A stretch of 64,000 nt of DNA from RUG11462 sp036308645 (lineage in GTDB: Bacteria; Bacillota; Clostridia; Oscillospirales; Acutalibacteraceae): the NCBI GenBank assembly GCA_036308645.1, contig JAXJVH010000039.1, forward strand, positions 1 through 64,000, read 5' to 3'. Positions 54,301 to 60,682 of the stretch are shown here, piece after piece. Both the position numbers and the translations under genes were made by a program. The notes below the pieces were generated by a model. That model made no database searches and had not been told where the DNA came from. It saw nothing but the letters and a program-made list of their open reading frames with translations. Every line of letters starts with the position of its first letter. Within the stretch, counting starts at the first letter, position 1.

Positions 54301-55000
54301 AGGCGGAGAGGTTGAAATTTATTGTGTAAACCCAAAGGATTATCAAAATTCGCTTAATATTTTGTCAAAGAAGATTGACAGTTCACAAATTATATGTTTA
54401 CCGTCGGGCGAGTCGAATTATTTTTCTTCGGAATACGGATACAGCGTTATGACTAACCCAATAATAACCGAATCCGTTTTAAAACTGATTAACCGCGACG
54501 GACTGATTATAGGATTTGAAGAGGGCTTTGACATTCTTCTTCGTTCGGGACTTATTACAAGCGGTATTTATAAATCTTATGAAACAGGCGCTTTTCTTTC
54601 GAGCAATACCGTAGCGCTCACGTCGTCGGGATTTGCCCGAACAAGAATAGTTTCCGATAAATCCCCTTGGCTTGCAAACTGTAAGACAGGAGAGGTTCAT
54701 TGTCAGCCTCTTTATCATAAAAAAGCAAGATTTGTCGCCGACGAGGTTACAATGCTTTCTCTTATCAATAATAATCAGGTTGTTTCACAGTATATTGATA
54801 AAAACGGTAAGCCTGCCGCAAAAATGCCTTTCAATCCCGATTCAAGCATTTGCGCCGTTGAGTCGGTATCTTCGCCGGACGGAAGAATTTTAGGCAAGGC
54901 TACCCAACCGCAAAGAAGAACAAGAGGTTGTTTTAAAAATGTTTTCGGAAATAAAGAAATGCACATTTTTGAAGCAGGAATAAATTATTTTAAAGATTAA
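51383..55000 (+). CDS. PurL-like protein (FGAM synthetase family) with altered active sites, probable pseudoenzyme
   Basis: A 1205-residue homologue of the one-chain clostridial FGAM synthetase (PurS-like N-terminus, linker, two AIRS-type halves, C-terminal glutaminase). Family landmarks remain: the opening FRIYIEKKRGFDF, FDSTVNGGCVVAPFGGKNE (626-644), YGCNPDISGISPYHGA, SEGGIAAAVSKMSFGN and the end KNVFGNKEMHIFEAGINYF. Catalytic signatures do not: WSDHCRHT is INSKDIPEN (220-228), the ETHNHP segment is PQKSFN (330-335), GGRTGRDGCGG is GSKMRVWDLYN (430-440), GGKDSM is SYDLSI (747-752), the glutaminase Cys motif GxCNGFQ is GFEEGFD (Glu at 1046), and the HSE pair is QPQ (1175-1177). Yet the frame is intact over 3.6 kb. 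TTG start behind AGGAGG. A non-catalytic or repurposed role is inferred. Confidence 0.85.
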   Translation: MVFRIYIEKKRGFDFASKNLLGFIKNYVTLEPASEVRIFERYDFDGLSKQDFDVIVNKILVDENTDATFIDYLPLTNSWRSFAMSPYDGKYEEKLFNLRSVARSYGINGKFKMKYAKIIAVSELINDYKLQEIQKLLTDKHYFELPDNIKALSLEDENYDFGSTVVDEDFLEKNDVAIYQYLNKTSLKMSKEMLCIVRDYFKLLKRNPTLIELYAIDSYINSKDIPENYKFNEINFEDATGISPLKITIDEFVNMREQAGIDKTGAISLKDIAMAGYDYMKQKGQIQDITIENGEPLIRTPVDVNGVVDQFLISFKAGKADKYKEFDVFPQKSFNTLEAYQSLSLDCRPFIGKKDITSHENTYENITSGDFTTAKVAQMNRELGICSSLGGQIFSKNVKKPANFCATAFSGTKSAFASKVSSGDYIVMLGSKMRVWDLYNKDFRQRMNFMQLEKINQFFKIASNESFIKKTIDFENGIAAGILNEFKGAEIDINRIVAAKNLSLSHLDLSVKNCRSAVVVSQENIEKVKEICSSIALSSHIIGVVTKEPFLVIKNGKKQVANVSTDFIRSLRSIEKHSVLIKDLSNKKISFNESYSDFEKLDLKEAFLQNLKNISLCSKKGISSNFDSTVNGGCVVAPFGGKNEITPADSFVCKIPTPTGNTNTVTAISYGCNPDISGISPYHGAAFSIMECISKIVASGANSINAKLGICQNVSEPKGFASRYSGLFSSLFGAFATEIGMNIPAVSYDLSIDKENDDVLDFSCFAVAVSKGNEIITPEFKSAGSTIILVPMPVVAKTGLPDYDKAKVIYRQIHYLSQNGKVLSACVVSEGGIAAAVSKMSFGNGIGVEFENLDKNTLFSHKPASIVIETKNPGAFSGMDTLIIGKTIQEQKFYFDNQSILLNDALSAYTSPMQSFYPTRTQKKTAMAKIEPFAINKEDRYICSNKVASPKVIIPVFTSFSGANDCKRSFENAGGEVEIYCVNPKDYQNSLNILSKKIDSSQIICLPSGESNYFSSEYGYSVMTNPIITESVLKLINRDGLIIGFEEGFDILLRSGLITSGIYKSYETGAFLSSNTVALTSSGFARTRIVSDKSPWLANCKTGEVHCQPLYHKKARFVADEVTMLSLINNNQVVSQYIDKNGKPAAKMPFNPDSSICAVESVSSPDGRILGKATQPQRRTRGCFKNVFGNKEMHIFEAGINYFKD

Positions 55001-55021
55001 ATCAGAGGAGTTTTAAATTTT

Positions 55022-56224
55022 ATGAAGTATTTAGTTGTTTTATGTGACGGAATGGCAGATGTACCTAATGATTTGCTCGGTGGAAATACGCCTATGCAAA
55101 AAGCAAACAAACCTATGATGGATAAACTTTGTAAAACCGCAAAAATAGGTATGTGTAAAACTGTTGCAGAGGGACTTAAACCGGGTAGCGACGTTGCTAA
55201 TTTATCGGTTTTAGGTTATGACGCAAAGACCTGTTATTCAGGGCGTTCTCCGCTTGAAGCGGCAAATCTCGGCATTGATTTGAATGATGATGAAATTGCT
55301 ATGCGTTGCAACCTTGTAACATTGTCGGACGCTGAAAATTACGAAGACAGAGTTATGGTTGATTACTGTGGCGGCGATATTTCTACCGAGGAAGCCGATG
55401 AACTTATTAAGGCTTTGCAAAAAGAATTCGGCGATGAGAACAACTGTTTTTATACGGGTGTTCAGTACAGACATTGTCTGGTTTCAAAACTCGGCGGTTT
55501 AGGGCTTAACTTTACACCTCCTCATGATATTTCGGATAAGGTAATCGGCGAATATTTAAGCAAAGAAGAAAAAGCACAGCCTTTCATCGAATTAATGAAA
55601 AAATCAGTTGATGTACTTCAAAATCATCCTGTAAATTTAAAAAGAGTGGCAGAAGGCAAACGTCCTGCAAATTCCGCATGGTTCTGGGGAGAGGGCAAAA
55701 AACCGCAATTACCGTTTTTTAAAGATATGTTCGGCATAAGCGGTGCGGTAGTTTCCGCTGTTGACCTGATAAGAGGTATAGGTAAACTTTCAAAAATGGA
55801 AGTAGCCGAGATTGACGGCGTAACAGGTTATATTGATACTGATTTTGATAAAAAAGCAAATACCGCAAAAGAATTGCTTACAAGAAACGATTTTGTTTTT
55901 GTTCATCTTGAAGCGCCCGATGAATGCGGTCATAGGGGAGAGGCTGAGAACAAAGTTAAAGCCATTGAACTTATTGATGAAAAGATTTTGACGCCGCTTT
56001 ATGAAGAATTGAAAAAATACAGTGATTTCAGAATTCTTGTAATGCCTGACCACCCAACTCCTCTTACCATTAAAACACATACTTCCGACCCTGTTCCGTT
56101 TATGATTTTTGACAGTAATAAAGACTATCAGGGGGCAGAAACCTTTACAGAAGAAAATGCTAAAAAGTCAGGGCTTTATATAGATAAAAGCGTTGACCTT
56201 ATGCCGATGTTTCTTAAAAAATAA
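55022..56224 (+). CDS. ApgM-like phosphoglycerate mutase family protein
   Basis: A 400-residue alkaline-phosphatase-superfamily protein of the archaeal-type, cofactor-independent phosphoglycerate mutase family. It begins MKYLVVLCDGMADVPND with the first metal Asp (D9), has the metal-bound catalytic Ser62 in GSDVANLSVLGYD, RSPLEAANLGIDL, and the late metal motifs HLEAPDECGHRGE and VMPDHPTP. A clostridial subgroup of this family has been proposed to act as a homoserine kinase substitute rather than a glycolytic mutase, and I cannot decide between them. It lies 21 bp after the PurL-like gene with its own GAGGAG SD and 2 bp before the SDR gene. Confidence 0.85.
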   Translation: MKYLVVLCDGMADVPNDLLGGNTPMQKANKPMMDKLCKTAKIGMCKTVAEGLKPGSDVANLSVLGYDAKTCYSGRSPLEAANLGIDLNDDEIAMRCNLVTLSDAENYEDRVMVDYCGGDISTEEADELIKALQKEFGDENNCFYTGVQYRHCLVSKLGGLGLNFTPPHDISDKVIGEYLSKEEKAQPFIELMKKSVDVLQNHPVNLKRVAEGKRPANSAWFWGEGKKPQLPFFKDMFGISGAVVSAVDLIRGIGKLSKMEVAEIDGVTGYIDTDFDKKANTAKELLTRNDFVFVHLEAPDECGHRGEAENKVKAIELIDEKILTPLYEELKKYSDFRILVMPDHPTPLTIKTHTSDPVPFMIFDSNKDYQGAETFTEENAKKSGLYIDKSVDLMPMFLKK

Positions 56225-56226
56225 TT

Positions 56227-56946
56227 ATGAATAAAACGGTTATTGTTACAGGCGTTACAAGAGGAATCGGCAGACAAATTGCTTTTGATTTAGCGCAAAG
56301 CGGATATTTTGTAATCGGTTTTTACAAAAACAATGATTCTTTGGCAGATGAACTATCAAGAAAAAGCGGTATGATTAAAACATATAAATGCGATGTTGCA
56401 AATTATGATAGCGTATGTAAAATTGCCGAAGAAATATTAAAACAATACGGCAATGTTTACGCAGTTGTAAATAATGCCGGTGTTGCGAAAACCTCGCTTT
56501 TTACCGATGTTTCAGAGGAAGAATTTGATAATATTTTTGATGTAAACGTAAAAGGAACTTTTGCGGTAACAAAAGCGTTTTTGCCGTCAATGATTAAAAG
56601 AAAATGTGGTAAAATTGTAAACATTTCTTCAATTTGGGGCGTTAGCGGCGGCTCTTGCGAAGTAGTTTATTCTGCGTCAAAAGCCGCCGTAATCGGTATG
56701 ACAAAGGCGCTTTCCCGTGAAGTCGGTCCTTCGGGAATTAATGTGAACTGCATAGCTCCGGGAGTTATTGAAACCGATATGTTAAATAATCTTTCTAATG
56801 AAGATAAGGAAAATTTAGCGCAAGAAACATCATTACTTCGTAACGGCACTCCTAAAGACGTTTCCAATGTTGTTAAATTTCTGCTTGGACCTGATTCCGA
56901 TTTTATTACAGGTCAGGTAATTACAGTCGACGGCGGAATGATATAA
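56227..56946 (+). CDS. SDR-family oxidoreductase (FabG/YmfI-like)
   Basis: A 239-residue short-chain dehydrogenase/reductase. It has the NADP(H)-binding motif TGVTRGIG (8-15), CDVANYDS, NNAGVAKTS, catalytic Ser in NISSIWG, the YSASKAA Tyr/Lys pair and the closing GPDSDFITGQVITVDGG. The family includes FabG of fatty-acid synthesis and YmfI, the EF-P 5-aminopentanone reductase; no acyl-carrier or fatty-acid genes are nearby, so the substrate is open. The ATG follows the ApgM-like stop after 2 bp, and a strong terminator ends the three-gene operon. Confidence 0.88.
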   Translation: MNKTVIVTGVTRGIGRQIAFDLAQSGYFVIGFYKNNDSLADELSRKSGMIKTYKCDVANYDSVCKIAEEILKQYGNVYAVVNNAGVAKTSLFTDVSEEEFDNIFDVNVKGTFAVTKAFLPSMIKRKCGKIVNISSIWGVSGGSCEVVYSASKAAVIGMTKALSREVGPSGINVNCIAPGVIETDMLNNLSNEDKENLAQETSLLRNGTPKDVSNVVKFLLGPDSDFITGQVITVDGGMI

Positions 56947-56955
56947 AAACATTAT

Positions 56956-56997
56956 AAAAAAGGCTTGAAATCTATCGTTTGATTTCAAGCCTTTTTT
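56956..56997. terminator. Bidirectional terminator between the SDR gene and copZ
   Basis: A perfect 17-bp stem AAAAAAGGCTTGAAATC (56956-56972) with its complement (56981-56997) and an eight-base loop; T runs on both strands. Confidence 0.95.
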
Positions 56998-57007
56998 ATA
57001 TATTCAA

Positions 57008-57196
57008 TCAGTCTACGTCAAAACCTAAATCGTAAATAACCTCTTTAGCGGTTTTTAGGCAGTTGTCACAGCCGTCTATCGAAACTGTACCGTTTTCAAG
57101 AGAAACTTCATATTTGAGTCCCTTTTGCTCTAATGCGTCCGAAATTCTTTTTACGCAGTTTTCGCAATGCATTCCGTCTACCTTAATTACTTTCAT
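57008..57196 (-). CDS. copZ: Copper chaperone CopZ-like HMA protein
   Basis: A 62-residue single heavy-metal-associated domain with the copper-binding motif GMHCENC near the N-terminus and the usual beta-alpha-beta-beta-alpha-beta pattern (ending VIYDLGFDVD). It also has CDNC at about 43-46, an extra pair not in the classic site. It follows copA by six bases, so the chaperone and pump are co-expressed. It would shuttle Cu(I) to the N-terminal domain of CopA. Confidence 0.92.
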   Translation of the reverse strand: MKVIKVDGMHCENCVKRISDALEQKGLKYEVSLENGTVSIDGCDNCLKTAKEVIYDLGFDVD

Positions 57197-57202
57197 TTGA
57201 AT

Positions 57203-59437
57203 TTACCTCACTTTGTCTAATTTTTTGGTTTTAAGTCTGAGTGCATTTCCTACAACACATACCGAACTTAACGACATTGCTATTCCCGCATACATTGGAT
57301 TTAACAGTATGCCGAAAAAAGGATAAAGCAAGCCTGCCGCAATCGGTATGCCGATGCAATTATACAGAAATGCCCAGAACAAATTTTGTTTAATATTTCT
57401 GATAGTCAGTTTTGAAAGTATAACAGATTTTAATACGCAATTCAAGTCGGAATTCATAAGAACTATATCAGCCGATTCAATTGCAATGTCGCTGCCGTTT
57501 GAAACTGCGGCGCCGATATCGGCAGTCGCTAAAGCAGGGGAGTCGTTTATGCCGTCGCCGACCATCATAACCGTGCCTTCGCTTTTAAGTTTTTCAACTA
57601 CATCCGCCTTTTCCGATGGGAGAACTTGTGAGAAAATTTCATCAATTCCGAGTTGGTTTCCGATGTATTCTGCCGAAGAATTGTTATCGCCTGTAAGCAT
57701 AACGGTTTTAATATTCATTTTTTTAAGTTTTGATATAACATCTTTGCTCTCATCACGCAAAGTATCGGAAATCGAAACAAAGCCGAGCGTTTTGGCGTTT
57801 TTGCTTAAATATACAACCGATTTGCCCTGTGATAACGCTTTTTCAGATACGGTATTAAATTCATCGGTAGATATGTTGTTTTCATTAAGAAGTCGCTTGT
57901 TTCCGCAAAAGTATTCGTCACCGTTTAACGCTAAAGCATATAACCCTTTGCCCGAAATGTTTTTAAAATCTGCAAAATTGTTTTCAAATTTAATATTTTG
58001 TAAGTCTGTGTATTCGCAGACCGCTTTTGCAACGGGATGCTCCGATAAGGATTCAACAGCGGCTAACATATTTAAAAACAACTTTTTGTCCGTATTGCAA
58101 AAGACATTGTCAACGATCATTTTCCCTTTTGTAAGCGTTCCCGTTTTATCAAAAACAATCACTTTGGTGTTGTTTGCACGTTCGAGCGCTTCACCGCTTT
58201 TAATCAATATTCCGTTTGACGCGCCGAGTCCCGTTCCCACCATAATCGCCGTAGGCGTTGCAAGACCGAGCGCACAAGGACAGGCTATAACAAGCACGCT
58301 TACAAACGCTTTTAAGGTAAGCGAAGAATCTCCCGAGGCAATAATCCAGACTATTGCGGTAATAACTGATATAACGATTACCGTGGGAACAAATATGCCT
58401 GCAACTTTATCGGCAATTTTTGCAATGGGTGCTTTTTTTCCTTGAGCGTCCTCTACAATTTTTATGATTTTGTGCAAAGTAGTGTCTTCGCCGACAGATT
58501 TTACTCTTGCATAAATCACTCCGTCGCAGTTTATACTGCCGCCTGTTAAAATATCGTCTGCTTTTTTGTGAACAGGCAGACTTTCTCCCGTAAGCATTGA
58601 TTCATCAACCGAACTTTCACCTTTAATAACAATGCAGTCGGTTGGAATTTTAGCACCCGGTTTTATGATAACAATATCGTCAACTTTAAGTTCGGAGGTT
58701 TTAACCGTTAATTCTTTTTCATCTTTTAAAACTACTGCGGTATCGGGAGATAAGGACATAAGTTTTTTTATTGTATCTTTGGTTTTTTCCTTATTCCTGT
58801 TTTCTAAAAATTTACCGAGCATAATAAACGTCAGCACTACCGCCGCCGATTCAAAATAAAGTTCGTGAGCAACATTATGGTGTGAAAAAGGTATAGAAAA
58901 AGTGATGTAAAGACTGTAAATAAAAGAAGCAGTACTTCCGATTGCTACTAATGAGTCCATATTAGGATGAAGAAGAAAAAGCGAGCGGAAACCGTTTATA
59001 AAGAACTTTCTTCCAATAAACATAATAGGAATAGTCAGTAACATCTGAATAATAGCAAAATTATACGGATACTTTTCGGAATTAAATATTTCGGGTAACG
59101 GTAATCCGTCTATCAGCATAGTACCCATGGAAATATACAAAAGCAATCCGCAAAGTATGAAAGAAGCAATTATCGGCGCTTTTGTGTTATCTTTCTTATT
59201 TTGTTTGACTGTAAATTTTTCTTTTTGCTCTTCGATTATAGTAAATCCGGCTTTTTGAACAGCCGTAATTATTTTTTCTTCCGTTTCTTTTGTACCGTCG
59301 AAAATTACATTCATTTTAGAAGTTGTGAGATTAACGGAACAACTTGACACTCCGTCAATTCTTTTTGTAACACGCTCAACGCTTGCGCTGCAAGCGGCGC
59401 AACTCATTCCACCGATGATAAATATTTTCTCTGTCAT
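57203..59437 (-). CDS. copA: Copper-exporting P1B-type ATPase
   Basis: A 744-residue Cu(I) efflux pump. One N-terminal HMA domain with GGMSCAACS (C13, C16), eight membrane helices, actuator motif LTGESLP (282-288), the CPC metal site in VIACPCALGLATP (386-388), DKTGT (430-434), the P1B-specific SEHPVAKAV, and TGD/GDGINDSPAL. Helix 7 YN and helix 8 MSLSS residues match the Cu(I) subgroup. ATG start with AAGGAG. The promoter has an operator-like palindrome, and copZ follows directly. Confidence 0.96.
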   Translation of the reverse strand: MTEKIFIIGGMSCAACSASVERVTKRIDGVSSCSVNLTTSKMNVIFDGTKETEEKIITAVQKAGFTIIEEQKEKFTVKQNKKDNTKAPIIASFILCGLLLYISMGTMLIDGLPLPEIFNSEKYPYNFAIIQMLLTIPIMFIGRKFFINGFRSLFLLHPNMDSLVAIGSTASFIYSLYITFSIPFSHHNVAHELYFESAAVVLTFIMLGKFLENRNKEKTKDTIKKLMSLSPDTAVVLKDEKELTVKTSELKVDDIVIIKPGAKIPTDCIVIKGESSVDESMLTGESLPVHKKADDILTGGSINCDGVIYARVKSVGEDTTLHKIIKIVEDAQGKKAPIAKIADKVAGIFVPTVIVISVITAIVWIIASGDSSLTLKAFVSVLVIACPCALGLATPTAIMVGTGLGASNGILIKSGEALERANNTKVIVFDKTGTLTKGKMIVDNVFCNTDKKLFLNMLAAVESLSEHPVAKAVCEYTDLQNIKFENNFADFKNISGKGLYALALNGDEYFCGNKRLLNENNISTDEFNTVSEKALSQGKSVVYLSKNAKTLGFVSISDTLRDESKDVISKLKKMNIKTVMLTGDNNSSAEYIGNQLGIDEIFSQVLPSEKADVVEKLKSEGTVMMVGDGINDSPALATADIGAAVSNGSDIAIESADIVLMNSDLNCVLKSVILSKLTIRNIKQNLFWAFLYNCIGIPIAAGLLYPFFGILLNPMYAGIAMSLSSVCVVGNALRLKTKKLDKVR

Positions 59438-59463
59438 GTTAACTCCTTTTATCAGTTTTCTTT

Positions 59464-59492
59464 ATTATATACCTTTGAATTTCAAAAGTCAA
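59464..59492 (-). promoter_or_regulatory. Promoter of copA-copZ with palindrome in the spacer
   Basis: Minus strand: TTGACT (59492-59487), a 17-bp spacer and TATAAT (59469-59464), about 30 bp before the copA ATG. The spacer contains the palindrome TTTGAATTTCAAA (59474-59486), a likely operator for a copper-responsive regulator not present in the window. Confidence 0.78.
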
Positions 59493-59496
59493 CAAA

Positions 59497-59549
59497 TTTA
59501 GTATAGTTTTGTGGATTAAATATTTAATATAGTTTTTGTGAATGAAATA
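59497..59549. repeat. Imperfect 26-bp tandem repeat upstream of copA
   Basis: TTTAGTATAGTTTTGTGG... (59497-59522) is followed directly by TTTAATATAGTTTTTGTG... (59523-59549), both ending in AAATA. The pair lies just upstream of the copA -35 box and could be part of its regulatory region or simple AT-rich duplication. Confidence 0.6.
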
Positions 59550-59620
59550 TTTTTATTTATTATAGGTAATTAAATTCACTTTATTTAATAATCAAAAAAT
59601 AAAATAATAATCAAAAAATT

Positions 59621-59663
59621 AAAAGCAATAAAGGACATCAAGACGATGTCCTTTATTGCTTTT
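59621..59663. terminator. Long perfect hairpin, terminator-like on the minus strand
   Basis: A perfect 19-bp stem (59621-59639 with 59645-59663; AAAAGCAATAAAGGACATC) with a five-base loop. On the minus strand it is followed by AATTTTTTG, so it could end transcripts coming from the right; on + it is followed by CAAAGGGG and has no T tail. Confidence 0.7.
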
Positions 59664-59675
59664 CAAAGGGGAAAT

Positions 59676-59864
59676 ATGAAAAAGTACATGTTTTGTACCG
59701 TAGTCAGTTGTCTGCTTCGCCGGTCGGGGGAATCAAGTCCGACCGGCAAACAGTCGCAAGTTTTAATATTTTTAGGGGGAATATTTATCTTGCATATTTA
59801 TAATAACAAAGATATATTAATAAATCTTGAACAGGTTTTGAAACTTGTATTAAAGAAATATTAA
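59676..59864 (+). other. Possible orphan leader peptide/attenuator region
   Basis: A 62-codon open frame starts with ATG at 59676, six bases after AAAGGGG. Its middle is a GC-rich hairpin, GCCGGTCGG with CCGACCGGC, flanked by CTG/CAG, unlike the AT-rich surroundings. After the hairpin comes a T-rich stretch and a second strong SD, AGGGGGAATATT, but no gene follows it. The layout resembles leader regions before mobile resistance genes that have lost their coding sequence. Coding potential of the small frame is doubtful. The rest of 59865-59942 is AT-rich and shows no feature. Confidence 0.4.
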
Positions 59865-59942
59865 AGATTTTGAAAATCTTGAGAAGTAATATAATATATT
59901 GTCGAAAGTTGCATTAAAAGGTATTAATATAAAATTGTGAAA

Positions 59943-59973
59943 TAAAAAAACCGCCCTTTAATCAAGGCAGTTT
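59943..59973 (-). terminator. Terminator of the probable 6S RNA
   Basis: Minus-strand stem AAACTGCCTT/AAGGGCGGTTT with a short loop and one bulge, followed by a run of seven T. It ends the structured RNA transcribed from the right. Confidence 0.75.
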
Positions 59974-59984
59974 AAAGTTCTAAA

Positions 59985-60195
59985 AATTATAAATCCCGCC
60001 CTGCCGTAGCAGTCTTGCTGTAGATATAACCTGAACAAAATGTCAGGTGGGTGCCCGCCGAATGGTTTTTGCGCTTCCAACATCCCGTAAGTTTTACGGG
60101 GAGGCCTGCAGGTCCCGCCATCCGAGTCAAAGCTCCCTAAATATAAGTGTAGGGTTATAGTAGCAAAACTGTAAGCGTACAGGGCAGGGGAATTT
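59985..60195 (-). ncRNA. ssrS: Structured non-coding RNA, probable 6S RNA
   Basis: About 200 nt on the minus strand fold into one long rod. The ends pair (GCCCTG with CAGGGC, extended by TCCC/GGGA), then CAGTTTTGCT with AGCAAGACTG and TATAACC with GGTTATA, with internal bubbles, and side or apical hairpins ACCTGA/TCAGGT and CCCGTAA/TTACGGG. This rod with a central bubble and the GGGCACCCACCTG segment fit clostridial 6S RNA, which binds SigA-RNA polymerase. The assignment is from structure and memory, not a covariance search. It follows the DUF1292 gene by about 25 bp; no separate promoter is obvious. Confidence 0.65.
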
Positions 60196-60218
60196 TAAAT
60201 AAACTATTCTTCAAATAA

Positions 60219-60515
60219 TTATTCTTCGTTAATTTCGTAAAAATCTTCAAGACGGTTTATGAAATTATCAGCAACCGTTTCATACTCGTCATCATCTTCG
60301 ATTTCTTCAAAATATGTTTCGTCTTCCTCTTCAACGGCTTTCATAATAACCAGAGTGCCGTCGTCGTCATCGTTGGGAGAGCCGTCCTCACCACACGGAG
60401 AAAGCGCAACGTATTTATTATCTCCGTCTTCATAAGCGTCGAGTATTTCAAAGTTATATTTATTACCTTCTTCATCGGTAAGTTCAACTAAATCAGGTGT
60501 GTATTCTTCATTCAT
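60219..60515 (-). CDS. DUF1292 family protein
   Basis: A 98-residue very acidic protein of the DUF1292 (YrzB-like) family: PDLVELTDEEGNKYNFEILD, YVALSPCG and a long Glu/Asp-rich tail (LVIMKAVEEEDETYFEEIED). No function is established. The ATG at 60515 has AAGGAGA upstream; a longer opening to 60548 overlaps the promoter. In Firmicutes such genes often sit near ruvX and the alaS region; here it stands alone upstream of the probable 6S RNA. Confidence 0.85.
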   Translation of the reverse strand: MNEEYTPDLVELTDEEGNKYNFEILDAYEDGDNKYVALSPCGEDGSPNDDDDGTLVIMKAVEEEDETYFEEIEDDDEYETVADNFINRLEDFYEINEE

Positions 60516-60548
60516 TTTAAAATTCTCCTTGATAGATATTCTACTCAT

Positions 60549-60577
60549 ATTTTACTATGAATATTACTTTTAGTCAA
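60549..60577 (-). promoter_or_regulatory. Promoter of the DUF1292 gene
   Basis: Minus strand: TTGACT (60577-60572), a 17-bp spacer and TAAAAT (60554-60549), about 34 bp before the ATG. Confidence 0.8.
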
Positions 60578-60614
60578 TAATTTTTATTAAAAAATTTGCA
60601 AACAATAATTATTA

Positions 60615-60643
60615 TTGATTTTTAGCAAATTTTAATGTATTAT
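60615..60643 (+). promoter_or_regulatory. Promoter of the rlmL-like gene
   Basis: TTGATT (60615-60620), a 17-bp spacer and TATTAT (60638-60643), 40 bp before the TTG start. AAAATTTGC (60591-60599) and GCAAATTTT (60625-60633) form an inverted repeat around the -35 box. Confidence 0.6.
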
Positions 60644-60682
60644 TATAAAGTATTAATTAATAAATTTTAAGGAAGATGCTAT

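Noticed and set aside
57348..58445. 365-codon + strand ORF
   Set aside because: It lies wholly antisense to copA, which has all P1B-ATPase motifs; no SD and no family signature.
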